From: an uncultured Bacilli bacterium
GTDB taxonomy: Bacteria; Bacillota_I; Bacilli_A; RF39; UBA660
Assembly (NCBI GenBank): GCA_934153945.1
Contig: CAKPFM010000001.1
Location: 157,674-221,673 of the forward strand
Direction of reading: 5' to 3'
Length of the DNA stretch: 64,000 nt
Below are positions 8,339 to 17,156 of this stretch, one piece after another. The notes beneath the pieces are model-generated. The model saw nothing but the letters and a program-made list of their open reading frames with translations, did no database searches and was not told the DNA's origin. The first letter of the stretch is position 1. The number at the start of each line of letters is the position of its first letter. Position numbers and translations under genes: made by a program.

Positions 8339-8364
8339 AAAAAGAGACTACATGGTCTCTTTTC
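8339..8364. terminator. bidirectional terminator
   Basis: AAAAGAGAC/GTCTCTTTT forms a perfect 9-bp stem with a 6-base loop between convergent genes. Confidence 0.85.
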
Positions 8365-8366
8365 TT

Positions 8367-9110
8367 TTAATTAAAAACAAAATGATTAAATAAAATAAAA
8401 ATTACACCTATAAAAAAATATATAAAAGTTAATTTGTAATTTTTATAACTTAATGATGTTTTAAGTAATTCAGTAATAGATAAATAAATCATTATACCAG
8501 CTATAATTGCATATAAAAATGCCATCAATGTATCGCTAATAAATGGTGCTAGAAATAAATAAGCAATAACAGCGCCAAATAACTCTGAAATACCTGATAT
8601 AAATGTATATAAAAATGCCTTAAATTTACTTCCTGTAGAATAAAAAATGGGCACAGATATTGATATACCTTCTGGTATATTATGCGCTGCTATAGCGATA
8701 GTAAGTGATAATCCTAAAGTAACATTAGTTGAATTAGTAATATATGTTGCCATTCCCTCTGGTATATTATGAAGCATAATTGCTATCATAGATAATATCC
8801 CTACTCTATATAATGCATCATTATCGTTGGGAATAAATTTATTAATACATTTTGATAAAATAATTCCAATATTTATAGCAAACAATAATAATAAAATGGA
8901 AAATACAATGCTATAAACATTATTAAATAAAATAAAACTATTTGGTATCAAATCACTAAAAGAAACAAGTATCATTACCCCACTAGCAAATCCTAATGAT
9001 CCAATAATTATAGAATTACTTTTTTTCTTTGAAAAAAATATAATAAAAGTTCCTAATACTGTAGATAATCCTGCTATAGTAGTTAATAAAAAAGAAGTAA
9101 AATTAGACAT
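8367..9110 (-). CDS. ZIP family divalent metal transporter
   Basis: Membrane permease for zinc or similar divalent cations. The 247-residue product has eight predicted helices. The signature metal-binding helices carry HNIPEGMA (about residue 118) and HNIPEGIS (about 144), the HNxPEG pairs of the ZupT-like ZIP group. The long His-rich cytoplasmic loop of eukaryotic ZIPs is absent, as usual in bacteria. The ribosome binding site is AGGTGATACT. It is the lead gene of a leftward group that continues across two unknown genes, each with its own ribosome binding site. Confidence 0.9.
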   Translation of the reverse strand: MSNFTSFLLTTIAGLSTVLGTFIIFFSKKKSNSIIIGSLGFASGVMILVSFSDLIPNSFILFNNVYSIVFSILLLLFAINIGIILSKCINKFIPNDNDALYRVGILSMIAIMLHNIPEGMATYITNSTNVTLGLSLTIAIAAHNIPEGISISVPIFYSTGSKFKAFLYTFISGISELFGAVIAYLFLAPFISDTLMAFLYAIIAGIMIYLSITELLKTSLSYKNYKLTFIYFFIGVIFILFNHFVFN

Positions 9111-9159
9111 AGTATCACCTATTTAAGAATATGATAACAAATAAAAAAATAACACAATG

Positions 9160-9657
9160 TTATTTTTTAACTAATACTTTTTCATTATCAGGATATTTAA
9201 TACTATTTAGTTTAGATAAATAATCAATTTTCCTATTAATTAATTCCATTAATTCTTTACAAAAATAATACTCTAATTTTTTATTTTGATCATTTAAAAT
9301 AGAAATATTAAAATTGTTATCACTAGTATATTTAAATGAAAAATATTTATCTTTTGCTAATTTACTTTTTGATTCATAACTTTTTATTTCTTCTCTTTGG
9401 TATTTAATTACACTATGTTCTAATTTATTATCATAACGAATTTCTAGAAAAATTTCATTGAAATCTTTAAAAATATTTCTAATACATAAAACAATATGAT
9501 ATAAGTCGTTTGAATCGATCAATTTGTTTAATTTTTTATTTAAAATATTATTTATATTATCATGATCAATATTTTCACTTAATTCTATTCCTCTAAATGA
9601 AAGAGATATATACTTATTATCTTTATTTATTCTTTTTATAAATTCTTTACTTTCCAT
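9160..9657 (-). CDS. hypothetical protein, paralogue of the protein at 32316-33296
   Basis: I place the start at an internal ATG (9657) because it is preceded by GGTGATAGT, the same ribosome binding site pattern used by several neighbours; a longer frame begins eight codons earlier. The 165-residue protein has no known domain. Its middle is related to the unknown protein at 32316-33296: both have a phrase KYTS(D/N)NN followed by alternating strands, after a region with an Arg-Asn-Ile/Arg-Thr-Ile-phe core and an LEIRY/LILNY strand. So this is a small family with at least two copies here. It is cytoplasmic by appearance and of unknown function. Confidence 0.65.
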   Translation of the reverse strand: MESKEFIKRINKDNKYISLSFRGIELSENIDHDNINNILNKKLNKLIDSNDLYHIVLCIRNIFKDFNEIFLEIRYDNKLEHSVIKYQREEIKSYESKSKLAKDKYFSFKYTSDNNFNISILNDQNKKLEYYFCKELMELINRKIDYLSKLNSIKYPDNEKVLVKK

Positions 9658-9715
9658 ACTATCACCAGTGGTATATATCATATCACTTTTTCAGTATAAA
9701 GAAAATAATATTTTG

Positions 9716-10153
9716 TTATTTTAAACTACTTTTAATCATCCATAATTCTTTTTCTAAATACATTAAAATATTATTTAATATATTACTAGTATAATAATCA
9801 TTTTTATCATTAAAAACTTTTATTAAATCTTTAGTATATTCAACTAAAAATGAAAAATCATTATCTAATATATTAAGTACTTGATTAGCATTAAAATTCA
9901 TACTTTTCATTGATTTAATAGTAGATATTTCTTCAAATTTAACTAAAGAAGTAATAGGATATCCATCAAACATTTTTATTCTTTCAGCTAAACTATCATA
10001 AAAAATATTAAAATTTTCATAGTATTCTTGTATTTTTTTATGTAATCCCATAAAACTCATACCTACAACATTAAAGTGTAAGTTATATAAATTGTTATCT
10101 TCTACCTTTATATTAGACATATATTCATTTAATATATTAATACTATCTTCCAT
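9716..10153 (-). CDS. dps: Dps/ferritin-like protein
   Basis: Dps proteins form dodecamers that oxidise and store iron and protect DNA. The 145-residue length is normal. The ferritin-like four-helix pattern is recognisable: LHFNVVGMSFMGLHKKIQ (about 24-41) takes the place of the usual WNVxGxxFxxLHxxF, followed by the second ligand helix YENFNIFYDSLAERIKMFDGYPI (about 45-67). The ferroxidase ligands H, D and E lie in these two helices. The usual Trp is replaced by Phe. It starts after GGTGATTGT. It is next to gpr, divergent units not shared. Loss of the basic tail means DNA binding may be weak. Confidence 0.8.
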   Translation of the reverse strand: MEDSINILNEYMSNIKVEDNNLYNLHFNVVGMSFMGLHKKIQEYYENFNIFYDSLAERIKMFDGYPITSLVKFEEISTIKSMKSMNFNANQVLNILDNDFSFLVEYTKDLIKVFNDKNDYYTSNILNNILMYLEKELWMIKSSLK

Positions 10154-10196
10154 ACAATCACCTATTACATAATATGAAATTATAGGTGATTGTTTA

Positions 10197-11204
10197 CTAT
10201 ATATTGTGTAAACTATGATTAATTGATTCTCCTATTAATTTACTTGTTTTATCAACTATAAAATCTACTTCTTTAGGAGTTACAATCATATTATAATTAA
10301 TAGGAGTTAATACTTCAAATAATAAATTTCTAAGTTCATCTTCAGATAATGTACCTATTAATCCCAATATTTTTTTATTATCTTCTATATCTATATTTAC
10401 CTTTTTGTTTAAATAATTAATTTGACCAGATGGTACAATTTTACTTAATGGAAGTTGCAAAAACTCTTTATAAAAGGCATAATGTTGTTCCATAAAATTG
10501 ATTGTATCAACAACTACACTAACAGCGTCTACTACCGTTGGAACACCTATTGCTATTACGGGAATATTAAGAGTATTTTTACTTATTTCATTTCTATTAT
10601 TACCTATACCACTACCAGGAGTAATTCCTGTATTAGACATCTGAATTGTTTTATTTACCCTTTTTAAGGAGCGACTTGCTAAAGCATCTATTACTATTAC
10701 AAAATCAGGTTTTAAAATAGATACAATTCCTTTTATATATTCACTTGTTTCTATTCCTGTAGAAGCTGTTACATTAGGTACGATAGCGCTTACTCTTCTA
10801 TAATTTGGATCTAATTCATCATATAGATAAATATGATTAGTTACAATTATATTATCAATTGTTAAAGGCCCTATCGCATCAGGAGTTGAATTTTTATTAC
10901 CTAATCCAACTATTAAACAGGTATCATTTTCCTTTATTTTTGTTTCTTTTATTAGATATTTTAAATTATTTATTACTATTTTTTTAACTTTTTCATAATT
11001 ATTATTATCTGTTATATCTTCAAATTCAATTGTTATATAAGTACCTTTTTCTTTATTCTTAATTAAATTATCTTTATTTAGTTTGGTTTTAGTAATTTTG
11101 ATTTCATCAATTATTTCCTCATCATTAATAAAATCTTTATCATCTTTTTCTATAACTAAATCAGTTCTTATTTCATATTTACTTAAATCTACTTCATGAT
11201 TCAT
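10197..11204 (-). CDS. gpr: germination protease GPR
   Basis: Degrades small acid-soluble spore proteins when spores germinate (peptidase family M/A25). I start at the ATG at 11204 (sequence MNHEVDLSKYEIRTDL), preceded by GGGTGATACT; the longer frame has no ribosome binding site. The YEIRTDL motif of the N-terminal pro-region is family-typical. Other core phrases are LIVGLGNKNSTPDAIGPL (about 95-112), FVIVIDALASRS (about 173-184), PGSGIGNNR and PVIAIGVPTVVDAVSV (about 215-230). An unusual charged insert sits near residues 30-60. Next to rpsT, as in Bacillus. It is strong evidence for spore formation. Confidence 0.93.
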   Translation of the reverse strand: MNHEVDLSKYEIRTDLVIEKDDKDFINDEEIIDEIKITKTKLNKDNLIKNKEKGTYITIEFEDITDNNNYEKVKKIVINNLKYLIKETKIKENDTCLIVGLGNKNSTPDAIGPLTIDNIIVTNHIYLYDELDPNYRRVSAIVPNVTASTGIETSEYIKGIVSILKPDFVIVIDALASRSLKRVNKTIQMSNTGITPGSGIGNNRNEISKNTLNIPVIAIGVPTVVDAVSVVVDTINFMEQHYAFYKEFLQLPLSKIVPSGQINYLNKKVNIDIEDNKKILGLIGTLSEDELRNLLFEVLTPINYNMIVTPKEVDFIVDKTSKLIGESINHSLHNI

Positions 11205-11245
11205 AGTATCACCCATTATAAATTTACCCAAATTTAAATAAATTA

Positions 11246-11274
11246 TTGCTTTTTTATATAAAATTTGTTAAAAT
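11246..11274 (+). promoter_or_regulatory. promoter of rpsT
   Basis: TTGCTT at 11246-11251 and TAAAAT at 11269-11274 have a 17-base spacer, 36 bases before the rpsT start. Confidence 0.6.
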
Positions 11275-11309
11275 ATAGTAGATTTAGATTAGGACAGGTG
11301 GTGAATTAA

Positions 11310-11573
11310 ATGCCAAACATGAAAAATGCTAAAAAAGCAGTAAAAACAAGTGCTAAAAGAAAAGTAGAAAATAATGATTTTAAAGCAAGTATGAAAACAG
11401 CTATTAAAAATGTTGAAAGAGCTATAGCTTCTAAAGACAAAGAAGTAGCAAAAGAAAATTTAGCAATCGCTATTAAAAGAATTGATAAAGCAGCTTCAGC
11501 TGGCGTTATTACAGCTAACTATGTTGCACGTACAAAATCAAGATTAACATTAAAAGTAAACAATATGGAGTAA
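11310..11573 (+). CDS. rpsT: 30S ribosomal protein S20
   Basis: S20 binds 16S rRNA at the base of the small subunit. The 87-residue, Lys/Ala-rich helical product has family phrases MPNMKNAKKAVKTSAKR at the N-terminus and IKRIDKAASAGVITANYVARTKSRL near 59-82. The ribosome binding site is AGGTGGTGAATT. It is divergent from gpr and has its own promoter and terminator, as is usual for this gene in Firmicutes. Confidence 0.98.
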   Translation: MPNMKNAKKAVKTSAKRKVENNDFKASMKTAIKNVERAIASKDKEVAKENLAIAIKRIDKAASAGVITANYVARTKSRLTLKVNNME

Positions 11574-11589
11574 TTTTTACTCTTTTTTT
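11566..11589 (+). terminator. intrinsic terminator of rpsT
   Basis: GAGTAA/TTACTC overlaps the stop codon and is followed by T7. Confidence 0.8.
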
Positions 11590-11622
11590 ATTTTTTTTGA
11601 TATAATTATTATAGGTGAAAAT

Positions 11623-12537
11623 ATGAAGAGATTACTAACAACAATTGTATTATTATTAATTATAGGCTATATATTTACAAATTATAAATCATTAATGAAA
11701 ATAGTAATGCAAAAAGTAGTTGATAAAGATTATCAAACTACGCAAGAAAACAATGATTATTTTAGAAATGAAAATTGGAGTTATGTACAATTAACAAATG
11801 ATTTTAATCCTAAAAATGAACAAGATATTATGAATATATTTTATACTGTTTTAGATAGTGGATGGGATAATGTTACATATTATTGTGCTGATGAATATGA
11901 AGATTGTATTAAAGATACTGAAAAAATAACAAATGATAATTATATTTTATCTAATATTAATAATTTTGTAGCTACATATAATAGTTATAATAGAATATTT
12001 GTTAATTATAATTCTATTGGAAGAGTTAATATTACTTTTGAGAGAATTTATACTAAAAGTCAAATTGAAGCTATAAATAAAAAAGTTGATTCAATTATAA
12101 AAGATTTAATTGATGACAATATGAGTGACGAAGAAAAAATTAAAGTAATTCATGATTATATAATTAATAATACAAAGTATGATGAAGATAGAGCTGAAGT
12201 AGTTAAATCTGGAACTTATGAATCATTGTTACATCCTTCTAATACAGCATATGGAGCCCTTTTTAATGGCAAAGCAATATGTGGTGGATATACAGACGCT
12301 ATGGCTTTATTTTTGGATAAATTAGGCTTTAAAAATTATAAAATATCAAGTGCTAAACATATTTGGAATGCTGTTTATATAGACGGTGAATGGAAACATT
12401 TAGATTTAACTTGGGATGATCCTATTACTGATGGTGCTGATAGATTAGAATATAATTTCTTCTTGATAAGTGATAAGGAATTGGAAAGTAAAAATACTGG
12501 GCAACATAATTATAATAAAGTAATATATAAAAATTAG
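11623..12537 (+). CDS. transglutaminase-like protein, membrane-anchored
   Basis: The 304-residue protein starts with a signal-anchor (about 2-20) and has an external transglutaminase-like domain at the C-terminal half. The catalytic triad is visible: Cys220 in KAICGGYTDAM, His246 in AKHIWNAVYIDGEW, and Asp261 in HLDLTWDDP. Such proteins in Firmicutes work outside the cell as peptidases or cross-linkers; the substrate is not predictable. The N-terminal domain (20-170) is unassigned but has its own fold-like pattern. It has a weak AGGTGAAAAT ribosome binding site after a short spacer from the rpsT terminator. It is convergent with the PDZ-Lon protease gene. Confidence 0.88.
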   Translation: MKRLLTTIVLLLIIGYIFTNYKSLMKIVMQKVVDKDYQTTQENNDYFRNENWSYVQLTNDFNPKNEQDIMNIFYTVLDSGWDNVTYYCADEYEDCIKDTEKITNDNYILSNINNFVATYNSYNRIFVNYNSIGRVNITFERIYTKSQIEAINKKVDSIIKDLIDDNMSDEEKIKVIHDYIINNTKYDEDRAEVVKSGTYESLLHPSNTAYGALFNGKAICGGYTDAMALFLDKLGFKNYKISSAKHIWNAVYIDGEWKHLDLTWDDPITDGADRLEYNFFLISDKELESKNTGQHNYNKVIYKN

Positions 12538-12563
12538 AAGATTAAATTTCTTCTAATTTTTTT
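12530..12563. terminator. bidirectional terminator
   Basis: AAATTAGAAG/CTTCTAATTT forms a 10-bp perfect stem with T7 on one side and A-runs on the other, between convergent genes. Confidence 0.85.
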
Positions 12564-13528
12564 ATTGCTTCTTCTAAAGTAGATACTCCAATTATTTGAA
12601 TATCTAAATTTTCTTTTTTAGATACTTCTATAGCTTCTTCGTAGTTTTCTCCATTTGGTACTAGGAATATTTTTATTCCATCGTTATATACCCCTTTTAA
12701 TTTGTATTTAACGCCACCTATTTGACCAACATTACCATATTCATCAATTGTACCTGTACCCGCTATTTTTCTATTTTTTGATATATTTTTATTAGTAATA
12801 TTATCATATATTTCTAGTGCTAACATTAGTCCACCACTACTACCTGATTCAGTTGCTGCAAAATTGTCTACTATTTTAGGTTCTGTTTCAATAGTTTTTT
12901 CTGAAGTAAGCATTATTCCTATTACTGGTTTACCATCCATTTCAATTAGTGTAGATTTTCTATGATATGTTTTTCCTTTATTTTCTACTTCTATAGATAT
13001 TGTATCCCCTATTTTTGAATTATTTATAATGTTTGCTATTTCTATTTTATTATTAACTAATGTATCATTTATTTTTATTATTTTATCTTGAACTTTTAAA
13101 TCAGTAATAGCAGTTTCATCTACGTATGTAACATAATAATTTTCATTTAATATTTCATATTTTTTATTGGCTAAAGTATATGCCGATGCTATAGCATTAT
13201 TAATTGATTCTTTTAGTAACAGTTTACTTCTAAATTTTTCATCTTCTTCAGTTTCGTTTGTTAGTACTACCTCATTTTTAGGAATTAAAGTCCAATCTTT
13301 ATTAAACAAGCTAATTATATAAGTTGGTATATTTACTTTTATTTCACTTACATATGCCATATAGAAGTTACCACTTGATTCCGTATTTTCAATTTTTATA
13401 CGATCTTTAGTAGAAATTGTACCTCCATCTTTTTCAATATAATATGGTAGAGGTATTAGAAATAATGAAAAAAGGATTAAAAAAGTCAGTATATAGAATT
13501 TATTTTGTTTTATTTTTTCTTTTAACAT
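12542..13528 (-). CDS. ylbL: PDZ-Lon membrane protease (SepM/YlbL type)
   Basis: The protein is anchored by one helix (about 10-28 from the start) and faces outside. A PDZ-like domain is near 130-200. The Lon-type proteolytic domain holds the Ser of ATESGSSGGLM (about residue 231) and the Lys of GQIGGVKYKLKG (about 274-276), so it is a Ser-Lys protease. SepM in streptococci matures a peptide pheromone; YlbL in Bacillus is linked to cell division under DNA damage. I start at the second ATG (13528) because AAAGGA is eight bases before it and only two before the first. Together with the ylbJ-type neighbour it mirrors Bacillus gene order. Confidence 0.88.
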   Translation of the reverse strand: MLKEKIKQNKFYILTFLILFSLFLIPLPYYIEKDGGTISTKDRIKIENTESSGNFYMAYVSEIKVNIPTYIISLFNKDWTLIPKNEVVLTNETEEDEKFRSKLLLKESINNAIASAYTLANKKYEILNENYYVTYVDETAITDLKVQDKIIKINDTLVNNKIEIANIINNSKIGDTISIEVENKGKTYHRKSTLIEMDGKPVIGIMLTSEKTIETEPKIVDNFAATESGSSGGLMLALEIYDNITNKNISKNRKIAGTGTIDEYGNVGQIGGVKYKLKGVYNDGIKIFLVPNGENYEEAIEVSKKENLDIQIIGVSTLEEAIKKLEEI

Positions 13529-13581
13529 ATTCATGTTCCTTTCTAAAGTTTAATACATTATAGTATAGCTATGGAGGTTTT

Positions 13582-14526
13582 ATGAAATTATTATTTAAAT
13601 TTATTATTCTATTTTTATTTGTATTTTTGATGTATGAATTATTACTCTACTCTAGTATTATGATGAATGGAATTCATGGTTCGTTAGTTCTTTGGAGTAC
13701 TAAAGTAGTTCCATCATTGTTACCATTTTTTTTGCTATCTAATTTTTTAATGAATTATGGTTTAACTTCTATATTGAGTGAATTATTTAAACCAATTATG
13801 AAATTATTTAAAACTAATCCCAATAATGCTTTTATTTTTGTAATAAGTATTTTTACTGGGTCACCTAGTAATGCTTTTTTTGCTAAAGAAGCAATTTCTA
13901 ATAATTTAATAAGTGATGATGATGCTACTAAAGTATTATTGTTTTCCCATTTTTCTAGTCCATTATTTATATTAGGTACAGTTTATAGTAGTTTAAATAA
14001 TAAATTTGTTTGTGTATTAATATTAATAGTTACTTATTTAACAAATATTATTTTAGCTTTACTTTTTAGAAATAAATATATAAGTAATGATTATTCTAAA
14101 ATTTCAATTAGTAATATTAAAAAAAATTTAAATAATAAAATATCATTTGGTAAAACTTTAGCTACCTCTATTCATAAAACATTTGACACCTTGTTAATTA
14201 TATTAGGCAGTATTTGTTTTTTTAACATGATTTCAATTTCTATTGATCAAGTTTTTAATTTAAATGATAATTTATATGCCTTTTTATCTGGCATTTTAGA
14301 AATGACTCAAGGTATTAGTAATGTATGTTTACTTAATATTCCATTAAATATTAAAGCTTTATTTATTAGTATATTTTTATCATTTGGTGGGTTTAGTATC
14401 CATAGTCAAATATTAAGTATTATTGGTGATACAAAAATAAAATACCTTCCATATTTTTTAGCAAGATTAATACATGCTGTAATTTCTGGAACAATGGTAT
14501 TTATTTTAGTTTCATTAATTAGCTAA
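13582..14526 (+). CDS. ylbJ: YlbJ-type sporulation membrane protein
   Basis: A polytopic membrane protein of 314 residues with about eight helices, in the nucleoside-recognition 'Gate' superfamily. Typical phrases are SLLPFFLLSNFLMNYG near 43-58 and FTGSPSNAFFAKEAI near 92-106, then FSHFSSPLFILGTV (about 125-138). YlbJ is required for proper spore formation in Bacillus, with no settled transport substrate. It starts after GGAGGTTTT. It is divergent from the PDZ-Lon gene and overlaps the convergent pilin gene by eight bases at the 3' ends, an unusually tight arrangement with no terminator between. Confidence 0.85.
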   Translation: MKLLFKFIILFLFVFLMYELLLYSSIMMNGIHGSLVLWSTKVVPSLLPFFLLSNFLMNYGLTSILSELFKPIMKLFKTNPNNAFIFVISIFTGSPSNAFFAKEAISNNLISDDDATKVLLFSHFSSPLFILGTVYSSLNNKFVCVLILIVTYLTNIILALLFRNKYISNDYSKISISNIKKNLNNKISFGKTLATSIHKTFDTLLIILGSICFFNMISISIDQVFNLNDNLYAFLSGILEMTQGISNVCLLNIPLNIKALFISIFLSFGGFSIHSQILSIIGDTKIKYLPYFLARLIHAVISGTMVFILVSLIS

Positions 14527-15034
14527 CATTTACTGTTGTTGTTAAGCTATTATATGTGAAATTAATATTTATTCCGTAATTATCATCTGATAGTTTATTC
14601 TTTATTGGAATATAAATATTTAAAAGTGAATTATCAATTGACTTATTACTTAAATTGTAAGTGAATGATTCCACATTTATATCGCCTATTTGATTACTAT
14701 TATCTAATTTGATTGAGTAGTAATCATAGGTAATTAGTGATTCATCTACATTAATATTTAAATCTTTTGTTTCTGATACTCCATCAGATGTTAAATAGTT
14801 AAATCTATAACAATTTGTACCACAACTACTAACACTTCTTAAATATTTATTGTAATAATCATCATAAATTCTTTTAGTCATAATAGCTTGTTTATCTAGT
14901 AAAGTTGTTTTAATGTTACCTGTTACATATAAAGTTTTCATTGATATAATTAGTTCTAGTATCAAAAGAGAAATAGTTGCTATTAAACAAAATGAAACAG
15001 CAAATTCTACTAATGTAAATCCTTTATTTTTCAT
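14519..15034 (-). CDS. type IV/II pilin-like protein, 171 aa
   Basis: The N-terminus MKNKGFTLVEFAVSF is a prepilin signal: basic start, Gly-Phe cleavage site, Glu at +5, then the hydrophobic helix (about 6-28). The body includes a Cys pair in SSCGTNCYRF near 98-107, which probably makes a disulfide. It is the second gene of a two-pilin unit; its ATG follows the upstream gene's TGA closely, with the ribosome binding site inside that gene's end. Minor pilin of a competence-like or pilus system is the likely role. The partner ATPase lies just upstream on the opposite strand. Confidence 0.85.
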   Translation of the reverse strand: MKNKGFTLVEFAVSFCLIATISLLILELIISMKTLYVTGNIKTTLLDKQAIMTKRIYDDYYNKYLRSVSSCGTNCYRFNYLTSDGVSETKDLNINVDESLITYDYYSIKLDNSNQIGDINVESFTYNLSNKSIDNSLLNIYIPIKNKLSDDNYGININFTYNSLTTTVNVS

Positions 15035-15038
15035 TTAA

Positions 15039-15554
15039 TCACCCTATCCTTGCTGAAGCAATATGACTGTTATTAAATTCAATAACTACAACATATTTGT
15101 TACTATTTGTATCAGCATCATATCTACTAATATATCTTTTTAATTCTTCTGATAAGTTTGAATCATTAAGAGTTGAATTTTTTATTTGGCTTTGAATATT
15201 TGATATTTCACTTTCTTTTAGTAACCATACTTTTTCTTTTCCAGTATTATATTCAGTGCCTATTTTTTCTAGTATTTTGTGGTAATAATTACTATCTCCA
15301 TATATATTAGAACTTGTTACTCTAGTATATCCATTTTGTAAATTTGTTATTAAATTACTGTATCCTGTATTTACAAGGAAATTACATACTATTTTTGTGT
15401 TGTACACATCATTTACATCATCATATTTAAATGAAATATCAAAATTTGTTTCAGCATTATTAATTTGTATAAATAAATAAGTTAAAGTTCCTATTACAAA
15501 AGCAGATACAATTAAAGTTTCTACAAGTGTAAATCCTTTATTATTTTTTTTCAT
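15039..15554 (-). CDS. type IV/II pilin-like protein, 171 aa
   Basis: The N-terminus MKKNNKGFTLVETLIVSAFVIG shows a prepilin peptidase site (KGFTLVE) and membrane helix. The rest is a small globular domain with a single Cys (about residue 50). It has a GGGGAAAAGTTT ribosome binding site and is divergent from the secretion ATPase gene. It ends with TGA, one of only two TGA stops I found here. It is co-transcribed with the following pilin. I cannot tell which pilin is the major one. Confidence 0.85.
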   Translation of the reverse strand: MKKNNKGFTLVETLIVSAFVIGTLTYLFIQINNAETNFDISFKYDDVNDVYNTKIVCNFLVNTGYSNLITNLQNGYTRVTSSNIYGDSNYYHKILEKIGTEYNTGKEKVWLLKESEISNIQSQIKNSTLNDSNLSEELKRYISRYDADTNSNKYVVVIEFNNSHIASARIG

Positions 15555-15654
15555 AAACTTTTCCCCTTTACCTTGTCATAATTCTAAATCTATTATATAA
15601 TAGTTCTAGGATAAATGCTAGTCCAAAATGAATAAAATGGGGAGGAAAATTCAT

Positions 15655-17130
15655 ATGTTAAAAAAATTTGATTTTGAAAAAATGCCAATCGTAGAGGTTG
15701 TTAATGAAATTTTAGTAGATGCTAGTAACAAAGGTGCGAGTGATATTCACTTTGATCCACATGAAGATTTTATGAAAATAAGAATTCGTATTGATGGTGC
15801 TTTAAGTGACTATGCAGAAGTTCCTAATTCAGTTAAGAAGAATTTAGTTACTCGTATTAAAATAATTGCTGGTATGAACATTACCGAATCTAGATTACCA
15901 CAAGATGGAGCTATTAAGGCTACTTTACAAGGTATTAATTTGGATCTTCGTGTTTCTTGTTTACCTACATTAAATGGTGAAAAAATAGTTATTCGTATCT
16001 TAGACTATTCTATGAGTTCTAGTGGACTTGAGAATTTAGGTTTTTCTAAATCTAATTATGAAAAGGTTTTAAAGATTATTTCTCAACCTAATGGTATTAT
16101 ATTAGTAACTGGTGCTACTGGTAGTGGTAAATCAACTACTGTATACTCTATTTTACAAAGATTAAATCGTGAAGATACAAATATTATTACTGTAGAAGAC
16201 CCAATAGAAATGAACATTGAAGGTATTAATCAGGTTCAAACAAATAGTGAAATTGGTCTTACATTTGCTAATGCGTTACGTTCTATCTTACGTCAAGACC
16301 CTAACGTTATTATGATTGGGGAAATTCGTGATACTGAAACTGCTAGGATTGCTGTTCGTGCATCTATTACTGGACATATAGTTTTATCTACAATTCATAC
16401 TAATAGTTCACTTAATACTATTGAACGTTTATTAGATATGGATGTTGAAAGATATTTATTATCAAGTGCTCTTGAAGGTATTATTTCTCAAAAACTTGCT
16501 CGTAAATTATGTCCTCATTGCCGTAAATTAAGAAAAACAAATGATTATGAAAGAGAATTATTTAAAAAGGTATTACATCGTGATGTAGATGAAATATATT
16601 CGGCCGAAGGTTGCGAAATATGTGGTAACGGATATAAAGGAAGAATTGCTATTCATGAAGTATTAATCGTTGATCAAAAAATAAAAGATGCCATCAGTAG
16701 TAATGTTAGAAAAGATAAATTACGTCATTTAGTTTATACATCAGATGTTACTACCCTACTTCAAGATGGTCTTGAAAAAGTTGTTGAAGGTTTAACTACA
16801 TTTGAAGAAGTATTAAAACAAATTGAATTTGAAAATTCAGAAGAAGATAAAGGTAGTACATATGATTTAAATCATGCTATTGAATATACTAATATGTCAC
16901 AAGAAAATGATCAACAAGAAGAGCCTATTTCAGAAACTAAAGTAGTTGAAACTAAACAAGAAAAGATAGAAACACCTACTAAAGAAAAAGAAGTAAAAAA
17001 AGATGATGATTGGGGAATGGATTTTGATACAACAGTAGAGAAAGTTGAAAATAAATCTGTTAAAGAAACTAAAAAAGAACCAATTAAGAATGACGACTTT
17101 GATGATGATTTATTAAATATGGAATTTTAA
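15655..17130 (+). CDS. GspE/PilB-type pilus or secretion ATPase
   Basis: Hexameric ATPase that drives assembly of type IV pili or type II-like pseudopili (ComGA in competence). I start at the ATG at 15655, eight bases after GGGGAGGA; a longer frame starts nine codons earlier without such a site. Motifs: ASDIHFDP (about 27-35), Walker A GATGSGKSTT near 165, Asp box and Walker B (VIMIGEIRDTETA near 226-238), and a zinc-binding CPHC ... CEIC pair near 295-330. The last roughly 110 residues are an unusual Glu/Lys/Asp-rich low-complexity tail ending in DFDDDLLNMEF. The platform protein (PilC/ComGB) and prepilin peptidase are not seen in this window. Confidence 0.92.
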   Translation: MLKKFDFEKMPIVEVVNEILVDASNKGASDIHFDPHEDFMKIRIRIDGALSDYAEVPNSVKKNLVTRIKIIAGMNITESRLPQDGAIKATLQGINLDLRVSCLPTLNGEKIVIRILDYSMSSSGLENLGFSKSNYEKVLKIISQPNGIILVTGATGSGKSTTVYSILQRLNREDTNIITVEDPIEMNIEGINQVQTNSEIGLTFANALRSILRQDPNVIMIGEIRDTETARIAVRASITGHIVLSTIHTNSSLNTIERLLDMDVERYLLSSALEGIISQKLARKLCPHCRKLRKTNDYERELFKKVLHRDVDEIYSAEGCEICGNGYKGRIAIHEVLIVDQKIKDAISSNVRKDKLRHLVYTSDVTTLLQDGLEKVVEGLTTFEEVLKQIEFENSEEDKGSTYDLNHAIEYTNMSQENDQQEEPISETKVVETKQEKIETPTKEKEVKKDDDWGMDFDTTVEKVENKSVKETKKEPIKNDDFDDDLLNMEF

Positions 17131-17156
17131 AAGGAGATAATTTAAATCTCCTTTTT
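17129..17156. terminator. bidirectional terminator
   Basis: AAAAGGAGAT/ATCTCCTTTT is a perfect 10-bp stem between the convergent ATPase and holA genes. Confidence 0.85.

Noticed and set aside
15037..15045. Possible reassignment of TGA to Trp because TGA stops are rare
   Set aside because: Trp is always TGG in the recognised genes and TGA ends two genes (near 15039 and 18581) at sensible positions, so the standard code holds.
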